Below are positions 55,071 through 64,000 of a DNA stretch of 64,000 nt, in pieces. The position numbers and the translations under genes were made by a program. The stretch spans positions 221,703 to 285,702 of the forward strand of contig NZ_JAKEUQ010000008.1 of the NCBI RefSeq assembly GCF_022397955.1, read 5' to 3'. Source of the DNA: Vibrio sp. Isolate32. Lineage in GTDB: Bacteria; Pseudomonadota; Gammaproteobacteria; Enterobacterales; Vibrionaceae. Position 1 is the first letter of the stretch; each line of letters opens with the position of its first letter. The notes under the pieces are model-generated. The model saw only the letters and a list, made by a program, of their open reading frames with translations, had not been told where the DNA came from and did no database searches.

Positions 55071-56425
55071 GTGGAATTCTGTGGAACTTCGCATCTTTTA
55101 TCATAGCGCTTGGCATTCTGGTCGCGGTTCACGAGTTTGGACATTTCTGGGTTGCTCGTCGTTGTGGTGTAAAAGTTGAAAAATTCTCGATTGGTTTTGG
55201 TAAATCAATCTGGAGCAAAGTAGGCCGCGATGGTACGGAATACAGCTTGTCCGTGATTCCACTGGGCGGCTACGTAAAAATGCTCGATGGTCGTGTCGAG
55301 GACCTGTCAGAAGACGAGCAGCAGTACGCGTTTGATAAAAAGCCACTGTGGAAGCGAACCGCGATTGTCGGTGCTGGACCAGCGTTTAACTTCATCTTTG
55401 CTGTGTTTGCATATTGGTTAGTATTTTTGATTGGTGTGCCGGCGGTTAAGCCCGTGATTGGTGAGGTAACTCCACAATCTATTGCTGCACAAGCCGGAAT
55501 TGAAACTGGGATGGAACTTAAATCTATTTCGGGAATCAAAACCGCAGATTGGGAATCAGTCAATATGGGTTTGATATCTCATATTGGTGATCAATCGATG
55601 ACAGTAACGGTGTCTTCGCAAGACGATATCGGCTTTGAGCAGCAATTGACGTTGGATATTTCAGACTGGTCGTTCAACCCAGAAACTGAATCTGCGATGA
55701 CAACGCTTGGCTTTAGACCATACTCTCCAGAGATCTCGACAGTGCTGGCTCAAGTGATTGATGATGGTGCTGCTTACTCTGCTGGTCTAGAAGCGGGCGA
55801 CCAAATTGTTGAAATTAATGGTCAACCAATTGAGCAGTGGCAATCAGTGGTTGAGTTAATTCGCTCGAACCCAATGGCACCATTAGATGTTGTCGTATCA
55901 AGAAACGGCAGTGAGCAATTACTCGTTATGACACCGAAAAGCCGTGAGCTTTCAGATGGTTCGACAATCGGCTATGCGGGTATTGCTCCGGAAGTCGCAG
56001 AATGGCCAGAAGATTATCGCTTTGAGTTACAATTTGGTGTAATTGAGTCTGTAGGAAAAGCATTTGATAAAACAGGTCAAATCATTGGTCTGACGCTTAC
56101 TATGCTGAAGAAGCTCATCGTTGGTGATGTTGGCTTAAACAACTTAAGTGGCCCGATTTCGATTGCTAAAGGCGCAGGCACAACCGCCGATTACGGTTTG
56201 GTTTATTTCCTCGGCTTTTTAGCGCTGATCAGTGTTAACTTAGGTATTATTAATTTGGTTCCGCTGCCTATGCTTGATGGCGGACATTTGCTCTTTTTCG
56301 CTATTGAGGCCGTTACTCGTAAACCAGTCCCTGAGAAAGTTCAGGAGATGGGGTATAGAGTGGGAGGGGCTATCCTCTTCTCTTTAATGGCTCTGGCAAT
56401 ATTTAACGATTTTACTCGTCTGTGA
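55067..56425 (+). CDS. rseP: sigma-E regulator, site-2 zinc metalloprotease RseP
   Basis: A 452-residue intramembrane protease. The zinc motif HEFGH is at 22-26 in the first membrane segment. Two PDZ domains lie in the periplasmic part (about 115-200 and 205-295, [20 protein letters not shown] precedes them). The final LDG motif, [16 protein letters not shown], is in the last-but-one helix. It completes RseA cleavage, releasing sigma-E when outer-membrane assembly is stressed. It directly precedes bamA, so it is adjacent to the machinery it monitors. Confidence 0.97.
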   Translation: MSGILWNFASFIIALGILVAVHEFGHFWVARRCGVKVEKFSIGFGKSIWSKVGRDGTEYSLSVIPLGGYVKMLDGRVEDLSEDEQQYAFDKKPLWKRTAIVGAGPAFNFIFAVFAYWLVFLIGVPAVKPVIGEVTPQSIAAQAGIETGMELKSISGIKTADWESVNMGLISHIGDQSMTVTVSSQDDIGFEQQLTLDISDWSFNPETESAMTTLGFRPYSPEISTVLAQVIDDGAAYSAGLEAGDQIVEINGQPIEQWQSVVELIRSNPMAPLDVVVSRNGSEQLLVMTPKSRELSDGSTIGYAGIAPEVAEWPEDYRFELQFGVIESVGKAFDKTGQIIGLTLTMLKKLIVGDVGLNNLSGPISIAKGAGTTADYGLVYFLGFLALISVNLGIINLVPLPMLDGGHLLFFAIEAVTRKPVPEKVQEMGYRVGGAILFSLMALAIFNDFTRL

Positions 56426-56473
56426 ATGGTTTCTCACAGGCATTGGTAGTAGCAAGGAATAATTAGAATAACT

Positions 56474-58879
56474 ATGGCGATTAAGCAAATTCTGTTCGCA
56501 AGTCTATTAGCCACCAGTGTGGCTGCGAATGGAGCACAAAACTTTGTAGTTCAAGATATCAAGATCGAAGGTTTACAGCGTGTTGCACTTGGTGCAGCTC
56601 TACTGAAAATGCCAGTACGTATTGGCGATGAAGTAGATGAAAGCGATGTTTCTGAGATCATTCGTGCACTGTACGCTTCGGGTAACTTTGAAGACGTTAA
56701 AGTCCTTCGCGATGAAGGTGTATTGATTGTTCAAGTGAAAGAACGACCAACCATCGCAAGTATCTCTTTCTCGGGTAACAAAGCGATCAAAGAAGAACAA
56801 CTTCAACAGAACCTTGATGCATCTGGTGTTCGTGAAGGTGAAGCTCTTGACCGAACTACGCTAAGTAATATTGAGAAGGGCCTTGAAGATTTCTACTACA
56901 GTGTTGGTAAATACAACGCGACAGTAAAAGCGGTTGTAACTCCTCTGCCACGTAATCGTTCTGACCTTAAATTTGTATTTACTGAAGGCGTTTCCGCTAA
57001 AATTCAGCAAATTAACTTCATTGGTAACGAAGTGTTTACTGATGAAGAACTGCTTAGCCGCTTCAATCTAAATGTAGATGTGGCTTGGTGGAACTTCCTA
57101 GCTGATGAAAAATACCAGAAGCAAGTGCTTGCTGGTGATATTGAAGCGCTTAAATCTTACTACCTTGACCGTGGTTACCTGAAGTTTAAGGTTGACTCTA
57201 CGCAGGTAGCGATTTCTCCAGATAAGAAAGGCGTTTACATTACGCTTGGCTTAGATGAAGGCGAAGCTTACACAGTTAAAGACGTATCATTCCGTGGTGA
57301 GCTTATTGGCCGCGAAGCTGATTTTGAAGCGCTTGTCCCATTTGAAGATGGTGATACTTATAACGGTTCTTCTGTGACATCACTGGAAGAAGGCGTTAAG
57401 CGTATTCTTGGTGAGTCTGGTTATGCGTATCCGCAAGTTCGTACGATTCCAGAATTCAATGACGAGACCAAAGAAGTTTCATTGGTTATTAATGTAGAAG
57501 CGGGTAGCCGTATCTACGTGCGTGACATTCGTTTTACAGGTAACAACTCGACAAAAGACGAGGTGTTACGTCGTGAAATGCGTCAAATGGAAGGCAGCTG
57601 GCTTAACTCTAAATCGATTGATACCGGTAAGAGCCGTCTTAACCGTCTAGGTTTCTTCGAAACGGTTGATGTACAAACCGTTCGAGTTCCAGGCAGCGAA
57701 GACCAAGTTGATTTGGTTTACAACGTTAAAGAAGCAAACTCGGGCAGCATCAACTTTGGTGTCGGCTACGGTACTGAATCTGGTGTGAGCTTCCAGGTTG
57801 GTCTTCAACAAGACAACTTTGCGGGCTCTGGTAACCGTGTTGGCGTAAGTGCCATGATGAACGATTACCAAAAGAACGTGAGCTTAGACTACCGTGACCC
57901 ATACTGGAACCTAGATGGTGTGAGCTTGGGCGGTAAGATCTTCTACAACGAGTTTGAAGCATCTGAAGCGGGTATCGTCGACTATACCAATCAAAGTTAT
58001 GGTACGAGCTTAACATGGGGCTTCCCTATGGATGAGCTGAACCGCATTGAATTTGGTGTTGGCTACACACACAACAAGATCGGTAACGTACCGACTTATA
58101 TCCAGGTTGAACAGTTTGTGAGAAGTATCGACCAATACGGTGACGAGCACATCTTAACTGATGACTTCGATATCAATATTTCTTGGACGCGTAACAACTT
58201 GAACCGTGGTTTCTTCCCAACAGAAGGTAACCACCAACGTGCTTTCGCTAAAATGACGGTACCTGGCTCTGATGCTCAGTACTTCAAAATGCAGTACGAT
58301 GTAAAACATTACATCCCGCTGACCAAAAAGCATGAGTTCACACTATTGATGCGTGGCCGATTAGGCTATGGTAATGGTTATGGTCAAACGGATGGTAACG
58401 ATAACTTGTTCCCATTCTACGAGAACTACTATGCGGGTGGTTTTACAACCCTACGTGGTTTTGGCTCTAATTCGGCTGGTCCGAAAGCTGTTTACGGAAG
58501 CAGCATAGGTAACAACCCAACCTACGACACCGTTACCGATGATTCAGTCGGTGGTAACGCGGTCGCTTTGGCAAGTTTAGAGTTAATCGTACCTACGCCA
58601 TTTGCTTCTGATGAAGCTCGTAGCCAGATTCGTACCAGTGTCTTCTTTGATATGGCAAGTGTATGGGATACCGAATTCGTAGACCGCGGTGCACCTAACA
58701 GTGGCAGCCAGTACTACTACGATTACTCTGACCCAACGAATTACCGTTCATCTTATGGTGCCGCTCTTCAATGGATGTCACCGATGGGCCCACTGGTTTT
58801 TTCTCTAGCGAAACCAATTAAAATTTACGAAGGTGATGATGAGGAATTCTTCACATTCACCATTGGTAGAACTTTCTAA
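56474..58879 (+). CDS. bamA: outer-membrane protein assembly factor BamA
   Basis: An 801-residue Omp85 protein. The signal peptide ([20 protein letters not shown]) is cleaved near position 20. Five POTRA domains follow to about residue 420 ([90 protein letters not shown]). A 16-strand barrel ends in FTFTIGRTF. The TLRGFGSNS loop is the conserved lid motif. It inserts outer-membrane proteins. skp follows 18 bases on. Confidence 0.98.
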   Translation: MAIKQILFASLLATSVAANGAQNFVVQDIKIEGLQRVALGAALLKMPVRIGDEVDESDVSEIIRALYASGNFEDVKVLRDEGVLIVQVKERPTIASISFSGNKAIKEEQLQQNLDASGVREGEALDRTTLSNIEKGLEDFYYSVGKYNATVKAVVTPLPRNRSDLKFVFTEGVSAKIQQINFIGNEVFTDEELLSRFNLNVDVAWWNFLADEKYQKQVLAGDIEALKSYYLDRGYLKFKVDSTQVAISPDKKGVYITLGLDEGEAYTVKDVSFRGELIGREADFEALVPFEDGDTYNGSSVTSLEEGVKRILGESGYAYPQVRTIPEFNDETKEVSLVINVEAGSRIYVRDIRFTGNNSTKDEVLRREMRQMEGSWLNSKSIDTGKSRLNRLGFFETVDVQTVRVPGSEDQVDLVYNVKEANSGSINFGVGYGTESGVSFQVGLQQDNFAGSGNRVGVSAMMNDYQKNVSLDYRDPYWNLDGVSLGGKIFYNEFEASEAGIVDYTNQSYGTSLTWGFPMDELNRIEFGVGYTHNKIGNVPTYIQVEQFVRSIDQYGDEHILTDDFDINISWTRNNLNRGFFPTEGNHQRAFAKMTVPGSDAQYFKMQYDVKHYIPLTKKHEFTLLMRGRLGYGNGYGQTDGNDNLFPFYENYYAGGFTTLRGFGSNSAGPKAVYGSSIGNNPTYDTVTDDSVGGNAVALASLELIVPTPFASDEARSQIRTSVFFDMASVWDTEFVDRGAPNSGSQYYYDYSDPTNYRSSYGAALQWMSPMGPLVFSLAKPIKIYEGDDEEFFTFTIGRTF

Positions 58880-58897
58880 TATTTAAAGGACAATATT

Positions 58898-59407
58898 TTG
58901 AAAAATATGATTAAAGCAGCAGGTTTAAGCCTTGTAGTTCTTAGCTCTTCTTTTTTTGCAACAGCTGCTGAAGCCGCGCAAAAAGTGGGTTATGTAAACA
59001 CTGCACAAGTATTCCAGGCTCTACCTCAGCGTGAAGTTGTTCTTCAAAAAATGCAGGAAGAGTTCAAAGACAAAGCAGCTGAGCTGCAAAGCATTCAAGC
59101 TGAAGCTAAGACTAAGATTGAAAAGCTTAAGCGTGATGGTGAGCTACTAGGTCCAGACGAAGTTGAGAAGCTTCGTATCGAAGTTGGTCAACTAGACAGC
59201 AAGTACAAAATCAAAGCTCAAGCTCTAGAAAAAGCAAGTCAACGTCGTGAAGCACAAGAGAAGCAGAAGCTATTCAAAGTGATTCAAGATGCTGTAACGA
59301 AAGTTGCAGAGAAAGAAGGCTACGACATGATCGTTGATATTCAAGCGCTACAATACGGCAAGCCTGAATACAACATCTCTGAGAAAGTAATTAAAGAACT
59401 AAAATAA
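58898..59407 (+). CDS. skp: periplasmic chaperone Skp (OmpH)
   Basis: A 169-residue periplasmic chaperone. A signal peptide (ending ATAAEA) precedes [20 protein letters not shown] and a long, charged coiled-coil body ([40 protein letters not shown]), the tentacles that hold unfolded outer-membrane proteins. [19 protein letters not shown] closes the body domain. The start is TTG at 58898, eight bases after AAGGA. ATG at 58907 lies too far from it. Confidence 0.93.
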   Translation: MKNMIKAAGLSLVVLSSSFFATAAEAAQKVGYVNTAQVFQALPQREVVLQKMQEEFKDKAAELQSIQAEAKTKIEKLKRDGELLGPDEVEKLRIEVGQLDSKYKIKAQALEKASQRREAQEKQKLFKVIQDAVTKVAEKEGYDMIVDIQALQYGKPEYNISEKVIKELK

Positions 59408-59412
59408 GTTTT

Positions 59413-60444
59413 ATGAAGACACTGACTTTAGCCGAATTGGCAACCATTACCGGGGGGGAGCTACATGGTGACGGTACTGTAACCGTTTCTGCTGTTGCTC
59501 CCATGGATAAAGCGCAAGAAGGCAACATTACGTTCCTTTCTAACGCTAAGTACAGCAAGCACCTAGGTGACTGTAAAGCATCAGCGATTATGGTTAAAGA
59601 GAGTGAGCGCGAACTGTGTAAGACTAACGTGATTGTGGTCAGTGACCCATACGTTGCTTTTGCTAAGGTTGCTCAAGCGCTTGATACTACTCCTGCACCG
59701 GCTGCGGATATTGCTGATTCAGCTTCGATTGCGAGCGATGCAACACTTGGACAAAATGTGTCTATTGGTGCGAACGCTGTGATTGAGTCTGGTGTTGTTC
59801 TTGGTGACGATGTGATCATCGGTGCTGGTTGCTTTATCGGTAAAAACGCAAAGATTGGCGCTGGCACTAAGCTTTGGGCTAACGTAAGCATTTACCATGA
59901 AGTGGTGATTGGTGAAGCTTGTTTAGTTCAATCAAGTACTGTGATTGGTTCTGATGGCTTTGGTTATGCGAACGAGAAAGGCGAGTGGATTAAGATTCCT
60001 CAAGTTGGTTCTGTTCGCATTGGTAATCGTGTAGAGATCGGTGCGTGTACTACGATTGACCGTGGTGCGCTAGATGACACCGTTATTGAAGATAACGTTA
60101 TCATCGATAATCAAATGCAAATCGCACACAACGTTCACATCGGATATGGTTCTGCTCTTGCGGGTGGTACTATCATCGCAGGCAGCACAACGATAGGTAA
60201 GTACTGTATCATTGGTGGTGGTAGCGTTATCAATGGTCACATTGAGATCGCAGACGGTGTAACTATAACTGGTATGGGTATGGTTATGCGCAGCATCTCT
60301 GAGAAAGGCATGTACTCTTCGGGTATTCCTTTACAGCCAAATAAAGAATGGCGTAAAACAGCAACGCGTGTTCATCGTATTGATGAAATGAACAAGCGTT
60401 TGAAAACCGTTGAAAAACTTATCGAGAAGAGCGCGGAATCATAA
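59413..60444 (+). CDS. lpxD: UDP-3-O-(3-hydroxyacyl)glucosamine N-acyltransferase LpxD
   Basis: A 343-residue left-handed beta-helix acyltransferase in lipid A synthesis. The N-terminal uridine-binding domain ([20 protein letters not shown]) is followed by hexapeptide repeats ([40 protein letters not shown]). The catalytic region is [20 protein letters not shown] with His in IAHN. A C-terminal helix, [16 protein letters not shown], ends the protein. It starts 5 bases after skp's stop. Confidence 0.97.
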   Translation: MKTLTLAELATITGGELHGDGTVTVSAVAPMDKAQEGNITFLSNAKYSKHLGDCKASAIMVKESERELCKTNVIVVSDPYVAFAKVAQALDTTPAPAADIADSASIASDATLGQNVSIGANAVIESGVVLGDDVIIGAGCFIGKNAKIGAGTKLWANVSIYHEVVIGEACLVQSSTVIGSDGFGYANEKGEWIKIPQVGSVRIGNRVEIGACTTIDRGALDDTVIEDNVIIDNQMQIAHNVHIGYGSALAGGTIIAGSTTIGKYCIIGGGSVINGHIEIADGVTITGMGMVMRSISEKGMYSSGIPLQPNKEWRKTATRVHRIDEMNKRLKTVEKLIEKSAES

Positions 60445-60537
60445 TTCCAGCATTTCTAATAAAAGGCTCGCGTACAGCGAGTCTTTTTCGTTTATAATCT
60501 TTCTAATTAAATAAAGAATACATATAGGAATACGACT

Positions 60538-60990
60538 TTGACTACTGAACAGACAACGATGAACATTACTGAAATTCAGGAACTATTACCTCATCGCTAC
60601 CCATTCTTAATGGTTGATCGTGTGACTAGCTTTGAAAAAGAAAAAACACTGACTGCAATTAAGAATGTTTCTGTTAACGAGCCTCAGTTTACTGGCCACT
60701 TCCCTCAACTTCCTGTATTTCCAGGTGTGTTGATCCTAGAAGCGATGGCGCAAGCTACAGGTCTTCTTGCATTTAAATCTTTTGGTGCCCCTTCTGGTAA
60801 CGAGCTTTACTACTTCGCAAGTGTTGATAAAGCGAAATTCCGTAAGCCAGTAGTTCCTGGTGACCAGCTGGTTATCGAAGTTGAATTCCTAAAAGAGCGT
60901 CGTGGCATCGCGTCATTTAACGGCGTTGCGAAAGTTGACGGCGAAGTAGTATGTTCAGCTGAACTTAAATGTGCTCGTAGAGAGTTTTAA
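60538..60990 (+). CDS. fabZ: 3-hydroxyacyl-[acyl-carrier-protein] dehydratase FabZ
   Basis: A 150-residue hot-dog-fold dehydratase of fatty acid synthesis. [14 protein letters not shown] and the catalytic block [20 protein letters not shown] (His and Glu) are intact, and [18 protein letters not shown] sequence follows. The start is TTG at 60538, with AGGAA upstream and an N-terminus like the E. coli MTT start. ATG 60559 is the next choice. It competes with lipid A synthesis for hydroxyacyl-ACP, and sits inside the lpx cluster. Confidence 0.95.
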   Translation: MTTEQTTMNITEIQELLPHRYPFLMVDRVTSFEKEKTLTAIKNVSVNEPQFTGHFPQLPVFPGVLILEAMAQATGLLAFKSFGAPSGNELYYFASVDKAKFRKPVVPGDQLVIEVEFLKERRGIASFNGVAKVDGEVVCSAELKCARREF

Positions 60991-60991
60991 T

Positions 60992-61780
60992 ATGATTCAT
61001 GAAACAGCAAAAATTCACCCGGCTGCAGTTATCGAAGGTGATGTAACGATTGGTGCAAATGTAACAGTTGGCCCTTTCACTTACATTGCTGGTAATGTAA
61101 CCGTTGGTGACGACACTGAGATCATGTCGCATGTTGTGATCAAAGGTCACACTACCATTGGTAAAGAAAACCGCATTTTCCCACACGCAGTAATTGGTGA
61201 AGAAAACCAAGACAAGAAGTACGGTGGCGAAGACACTACGGTTGTGATCGGCGATCGCAACGTGATTCGTGAAGCGGTTCAAATCCACCGTGGTACGGTT
61301 CAAGATAAAGCAACCACAGTAATTGGTGATGACAACCTGCTTTGTGTTAACGCTCACGTAGCGCACGACGTTATTGTTGGTAACCACACTCACATTGGTA
61401 ACAATGCTATCTTAGGTGGTCACGTAACGGTTGGCGATTACGCTGGTGTTATGGCGCTTTCTGCGATTCACCCGTTCTGTTCAATCGGTGCTTACGCTTA
61501 CATTGGTGGTTGTTCTGCCGTTGTTCAAGATGTACTTCCTTACATACTTGCACAAGGTAATCACGCAGCACCATTCGGCCTTAACCTAGTCGGCTTGAAG
61601 CGTAACGGTTTTGAGAAACCAGAAATTCGTGCACTACAAAAAGCGTACAAAGAGCTTTACCGCTCTGGCAAAACACTTGAAGAAGCGAAAGCGGCTTTAG
61701 TTGAAATGGCGAAAGAGTTTGCTTCGGTAACTCCTATGCTAGAGATGCTAGAAAACTCCGAGCGCGGTATTATTCGTTAA
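60992..61780 (+). CDS. lpxA: UDP-N-acetylglucosamine acyltransferase LpxA
   Basis: A 262-residue left-handed beta-helix enzyme that starts lipid A synthesis. [20 protein letters not shown] and repeated hexads ([20 protein letters not shown]) lead to the catalytic histidine region [21 protein letters not shown] helical C-terminal domain begins near [23 protein letters not shown] 60992 gives exactly the E. coli length; it starts one base after the fabZ stop. A terminator-like hairpin follows at 61799. Confidence 0.97.
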   Translation: MIHETAKIHPAAVIEGDVTIGANVTVGPFTYIAGNVTVGDDTEIMSHVVIKGHTTIGKENRIFPHAVIGEENQDKKYGGEDTTVVIGDRNVIREAVQIHRGTVQDKATTVIGDDNLLCVNAHVAHDVIVGNHTHIGNNAILGGHVTVGDYAGVMALSAIHPFCSIGAYAYIGGCSAVVQDVLPYILAQGNHAAPFGLNLVGLKRNGFEKPEIRALQKAYKELYRSGKTLEEAKAALVEMAKEFASVTPMLEMLENSERGIIR

Positions 61781-61798
61781 TACTAGGTGTGATTGATA

Positions 61799-61838
61799 TA
61801 AAAAGATCGCTACTTTTAAGGCGATCTTTTTTGTTTTA
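61799..61838 (+). terminator. hairpin with T-run between lpxA and lpxB
   Basis: AAAAGATCGC pairs with GCGATCTTTT around ten bases, followed by TTGTTTT. It lies 18 bases past lpxA. Confidence 0.8.
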
Positions 61839-61861
61839 GGCGAGAAGGGAATTGGAAAACT

Positions 61862-63058
61862 ATGGCACAGCAAGAAGCACAAACCAATAACTCAGGCTTT
61901 GTTTCCAACGAGCCACTGCGTGTAGGCATTGTTGTAGGAGAGCTCTCTGGCGATACCCTTGGCGAAGGTTTTATTAAAGCGATAAAAGCTCAGTACCCGA
62001 ATGTAGAATTTGTTGGTATTGGCGGGCCAAAAATGAAAGCGCTAGGCTGTGAATCTTTGTTTGAGATGGAAGAGCTTGCTGTAATGGGCCTTGTTGAAGT
62101 ACTTGGTCGCTTGCATCGTCTGCTCAAAGTAAAAGCAGAGCTGGTTAAATATTTCACTCAGAATCCACCAGATGTGTTCGTTGGTATTGATGCTCCTGAC
62201 TTTAACTTGAGATTAGAGCTAGATCTTAAGAACGCAGGTATAAAAACGGTTCATTACGTTAGCCCTTCAGTGTGGGCATGGCGTCCAAAACGTATCTTTA
62301 AGATTGACAAAGCAACCGACTTGGTACTGGCGTTCCTACCATTTGAAAAAGCGTTCTACGATAAATATAACGTTGCCTGTGAGTTTGTTGGTCATACACT
62401 GGCAGATGCCATTCCTCTCGCGCCAAATCAAGCAGAAGCACGAGAGTTGCTTGGCTTAGAGCAAGACAAGCAGTGGCTAGCAGTTCTACCGGGCAGTCGT
62501 GGTGGTGAAATGAAGCTTATCGCGCAACCGTTCATTGAAACCTGTAAACGTATCAATCAAAAGTACCCAGACATCGGTTTTGTGGTAGCTGCTGTTAACG
62601 AAACCCGCAAGCAACAGTTTACCGAGATTTGGAAGGCGACAGCACCAGAATTAGATTTTGTCATTGTGCAGGATACAGCTCGTAACGTGATCACTGCAGC
62701 GGACTCAGTACTATTGGCATCCGGCACGGTCGCTCTTGAGTGTATGCTGCTTAAGCGTCCAATGGTTGTGGGCTACAAAGTGAATAAATTGACTGGCTAC
62801 ATTGTGCAGAAGCTGGCTATTACCGAGTTTGTGTCACTGCCGAATATTCTGGCAGGTGAAGAAATCGTCAAAGAGCACATCTTGGAAGAGTGCCATCCAG
62901 ATTTTTTATTCCCTTCGGTTGATAAGATGCTAGCTGCAGATAACAGTGCGTTGATTGAACGCTTTACTGAAATGCACCACTGGATCCGTAAAGATGCTGA
63001 CAAACAAGCCGCCAATGCGGTGCTGAAATTGATCGGTCGAGAGTTTGTTGAATCATAA
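61862..63058 (+). CDS. lpxB: lipid-A-disaccharide synthase
   Basis: A 398-residue GT-B glycosyltransferase (GT19) that joins UDP-2,3-diacylglucosamine to lipid X. LRVGIVVGELSGDTLGEGFI, EELAVMGLVEVLGRLHRLLK, FVGIDAPDFNLRLELDLKNA, HYVSPSVWAWRPKRIFKI and LLASGTVALECMLLKRPMVV are hallmarks. It has a 15-residue polar N-terminal extension compared with E. coli (382). It lies downstream of a terminator-like hairpin, so it may have its own promoter or be expressed by read-through. Confidence 0.96.
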   Translation: MAQQEAQTNNSGFVSNEPLRVGIVVGELSGDTLGEGFIKAIKAQYPNVEFVGIGGPKMKALGCESLFEMEELAVMGLVEVLGRLHRLLKVKAELVKYFTQNPPDVFVGIDAPDFNLRLELDLKNAGIKTVHYVSPSVWAWRPKRIFKIDKATDLVLAFLPFEKAFYDKYNVACEFVGHTLADAIPLAPNQAEARELLGLEQDKQWLAVLPGSRGGEMKLIAQPFIETCKRINQKYPDIGFVVAAVNETRKQQFTEIWKATAPELDFVIVQDTARNVITAADSVLLASGTVALECMLLKRPMVVGYKVNKLTGYIVQKLAITEFVSLPNILAGEEIVKEHILEECHPDFLFPSVDKMLAADNSALIERFTEMHHWIRKDADKQAANAVLKLIGREFVES

Positions 63059-63106
63059 CGTGCTAGTTTCAAAGGCACGGGCTTAAAAGTTACAAAGAGA
63101 ATTGTC

Positions 63107-63727
63107 ATGGCAGTAAAAGATAAAAAAGAGCTTCCACCTTTCGAGTATCCTCAAGGCTACCAGCTATTTGCTGGTGTCGATGAAGTAGGGCGTGGACCAT
63201 TGGTTGGCGATATAGTGACAGCTGCAGTTATCCTAGATCCGAATAATCCAATTGAAGGTTTGAACGACTCAAAGAAACTGTCTGAGAAAAAGCGTCTTGC
63301 TCTTCTTCCTGAAATTAAAGAGAAAGCATTGGCATGGTCTGTGGGCCGTTGTTCACCGCAAGAAATTGATGAACTCAATATTCTACAAGCGACTATGGTT
63401 GCGATGCAGCGCGCGATTGCTGGGTTAAGCGTTCAGCCAGATATGGCGTTGATTGATGGCAACCGTGTACCTGAATTGCCAATGGCCGGTATTGCAGTGG
63501 TCAAAGGTGACTTGCGCGTCGCTGAAATCAGTGCAGCGTCTATTATTGCTAAAGTCGTACGTGACCAAGAGATGGAAGAACTTGATAAGCTTCATCCGGA
63601 GTTTGGTTTTGCTAAGCACAAAGGTTACCCGACTAAGGCGCATTTCGAGGCAATTGAAAAGCACGGTGTTACCGAGCACTACCGTAAGAGCTTTAAACCA
63701 GTAAAACGTATTTTAGGTATTGATTAA
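63107..63727 (+). CDS. rnhB: ribonuclease HII
   Basis: A 206-residue RNase H2 that removes ribonucleotides from DNA. The DEDD active site is seen in [20 protein letters not shown] and [14 protein letters not shown], with the remaining acidic residue in [40 protein letters not shown] is also typical. An ordinary length for the family. It follows lpxB by 48 bases and precedes dnaE, the usual order. Confidence 0.96.
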   Translation: MAVKDKKELPPFEYPQGYQLFAGVDEVGRGPLVGDIVTAAVILDPNNPIEGLNDSKKLSEKKRLALLPEIKEKALAWSVGRCSPQEIDELNILQATMVAMQRAIAGLSVQPDMALIDGNRVPELPMAGIAVVKGDLRVAEISAASIIAKVVRDQEMEELDKLHPEFGFAKHKGYPTKAHFEAIEKHGVTEHYRKSFKPVKRILGID

Positions 63728-63839
63728 GTGCTACACAGATAAGCGTTCATCTTCGAATAAATTTGCTTACTAGCAGTAGAAAAAAATAGAATACACTCAG
63801 TTGTAATCCTAGGCTCCGGTCTAGAACTCAGGAAAAATA

Positions 63840-64000
63840 ATGTCAGATCCAAAATTTGTTCACCTACGCGTACACAGTGACTTTTCTATGGTGGATGGCC
63901 TGTCTAAGGTGCCACCATTAGTTAAAAAAGTTGCTGAAATGGGTATGCCAGCTCTAGCACTTACCGACTTCACTAACCTATGTGGTTTGGTGAAATTTTA
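63840..64000 (+). CDS. dnaE: DNA polymerase III alpha subunit, N-terminal fragment (cut by window edge)
   Basis: From ATG 63840 the frame reads [20 protein letters not shown], continuing [20 protein letters not shown] and [13 protein letters not shown] to the window end. This is the PHP domain at the start of DnaE (about 53 of some 1160 residues). The order rnhB-dnaE matches E. coli. The rest lies outside the window. AGGAAAAATA upstream is the ribosome site. Confidence 0.95.
   Translation, partial: MSDPKFVHLRVHSDFSMVDGLSKVPPLVKKVAEMGMPALALTDFTNLCGLVKF

Noticed and set aside
1..64000. CRISPR array, prophage, integron, insertion sequence or tRNA/rRNA genes
   Set aside because: No regular direct-repeat array, transposase, integrase, attC-like series or tRNA cloverleaf was recognised on either strand.

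Overview
The window is a gene-dense, moderate-GC stretch of a gammaproteobacterial chromosome. It is almost certainly chromosome 1 of a Vibrio of the V. splendidus type. The basis is the sodium-type flagellar motor pair pomA-pomB, Vibrio-typical small families (DUF2310, DUF3301, DUF3461, DUF3549, DUF533), a Csr-type regulatory RNA with an upstream VarA/UvrY-like box, and gene order matching enteric and Vibrio chromosomes. No phage, integrase, transposase or CRISPR array is visible; this is core genome with small accessory insertions.

Layout. Bases 1-1561 hold the minus-strand isoprenoid block xseB-ispA-dxs (dxs cut by the window edge). Bases 1784-3658 hold pomAB behind a sigma-28 promoter. 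thiI follows. Bases 5724-5941 encode a GcvB-type small RNA divergent from gcvA, which starts an overlapping run: gcvA, an alpha/beta hydrolase, ygdD and rlmM. A Fur-box-preceded TonB-dependent receptor sits between rlmM and the convergent pair xni/ppnN. Two proteins with altered GGDEF domains, queF, syd and a Zn-ribbon gene follow. The methionine importer metNIQ (20490-23088) lies behind a MetJ operator. Next come gmhB, an MliC-like lipoprotein, and the trehalose system treR-treB-treC with two TreR operators. A YitT-type membrane protein and glyA (PurR box) come next. Downstream of glyA are ERIC-like palindromes interleaved with three terminators. Bases 31.6-36.6 kb contain small conserved genes, proS, trmO and the zinc-independent ribosomal paralogues rpmE2-rpmJ2 under Fur-like and Zur-like boxes. 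Then an AbgT-family transporter and a MipA/OmpV-like gene with a probable frameshift.

Bases 40505-40915 encode a Csr-type RNA with 27 GGA motifs. After a GNAT enzyme, several DUF genes, yqcC-truC and glnD come the divergent map and the large plus-strand run rpsB-tsf-pyrH-frr-uppS-cdsA-dxr-rseP-bamA-skp-lpxD-fabZ-lpxA-lpxB-rnhB-dnaE. It links translation, nucleotide supply, isoprenoid and phospholipid synthesis, outer-membrane assembly and lipid A.

The window carries three genes of the MEP/isoprenoid route (dxs, dxr, ispA) plus uppS. It also carries several one-carbon/glycine/methionine elements (GcvB, gcvA, metNIQ, glyA, map) and unusually readable regulatory DNA. I saw no clear novel multi-gene system. 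The most informative unexplained items are the repeat/terminator cluster after glyA, the mipA frameshift, the pair of modified GGDEF proteins, the Fur/Zur double operator and a KfrA_N-like mini-protein. All start codons, sites and RNA boundaries were read by eye, without database searches.
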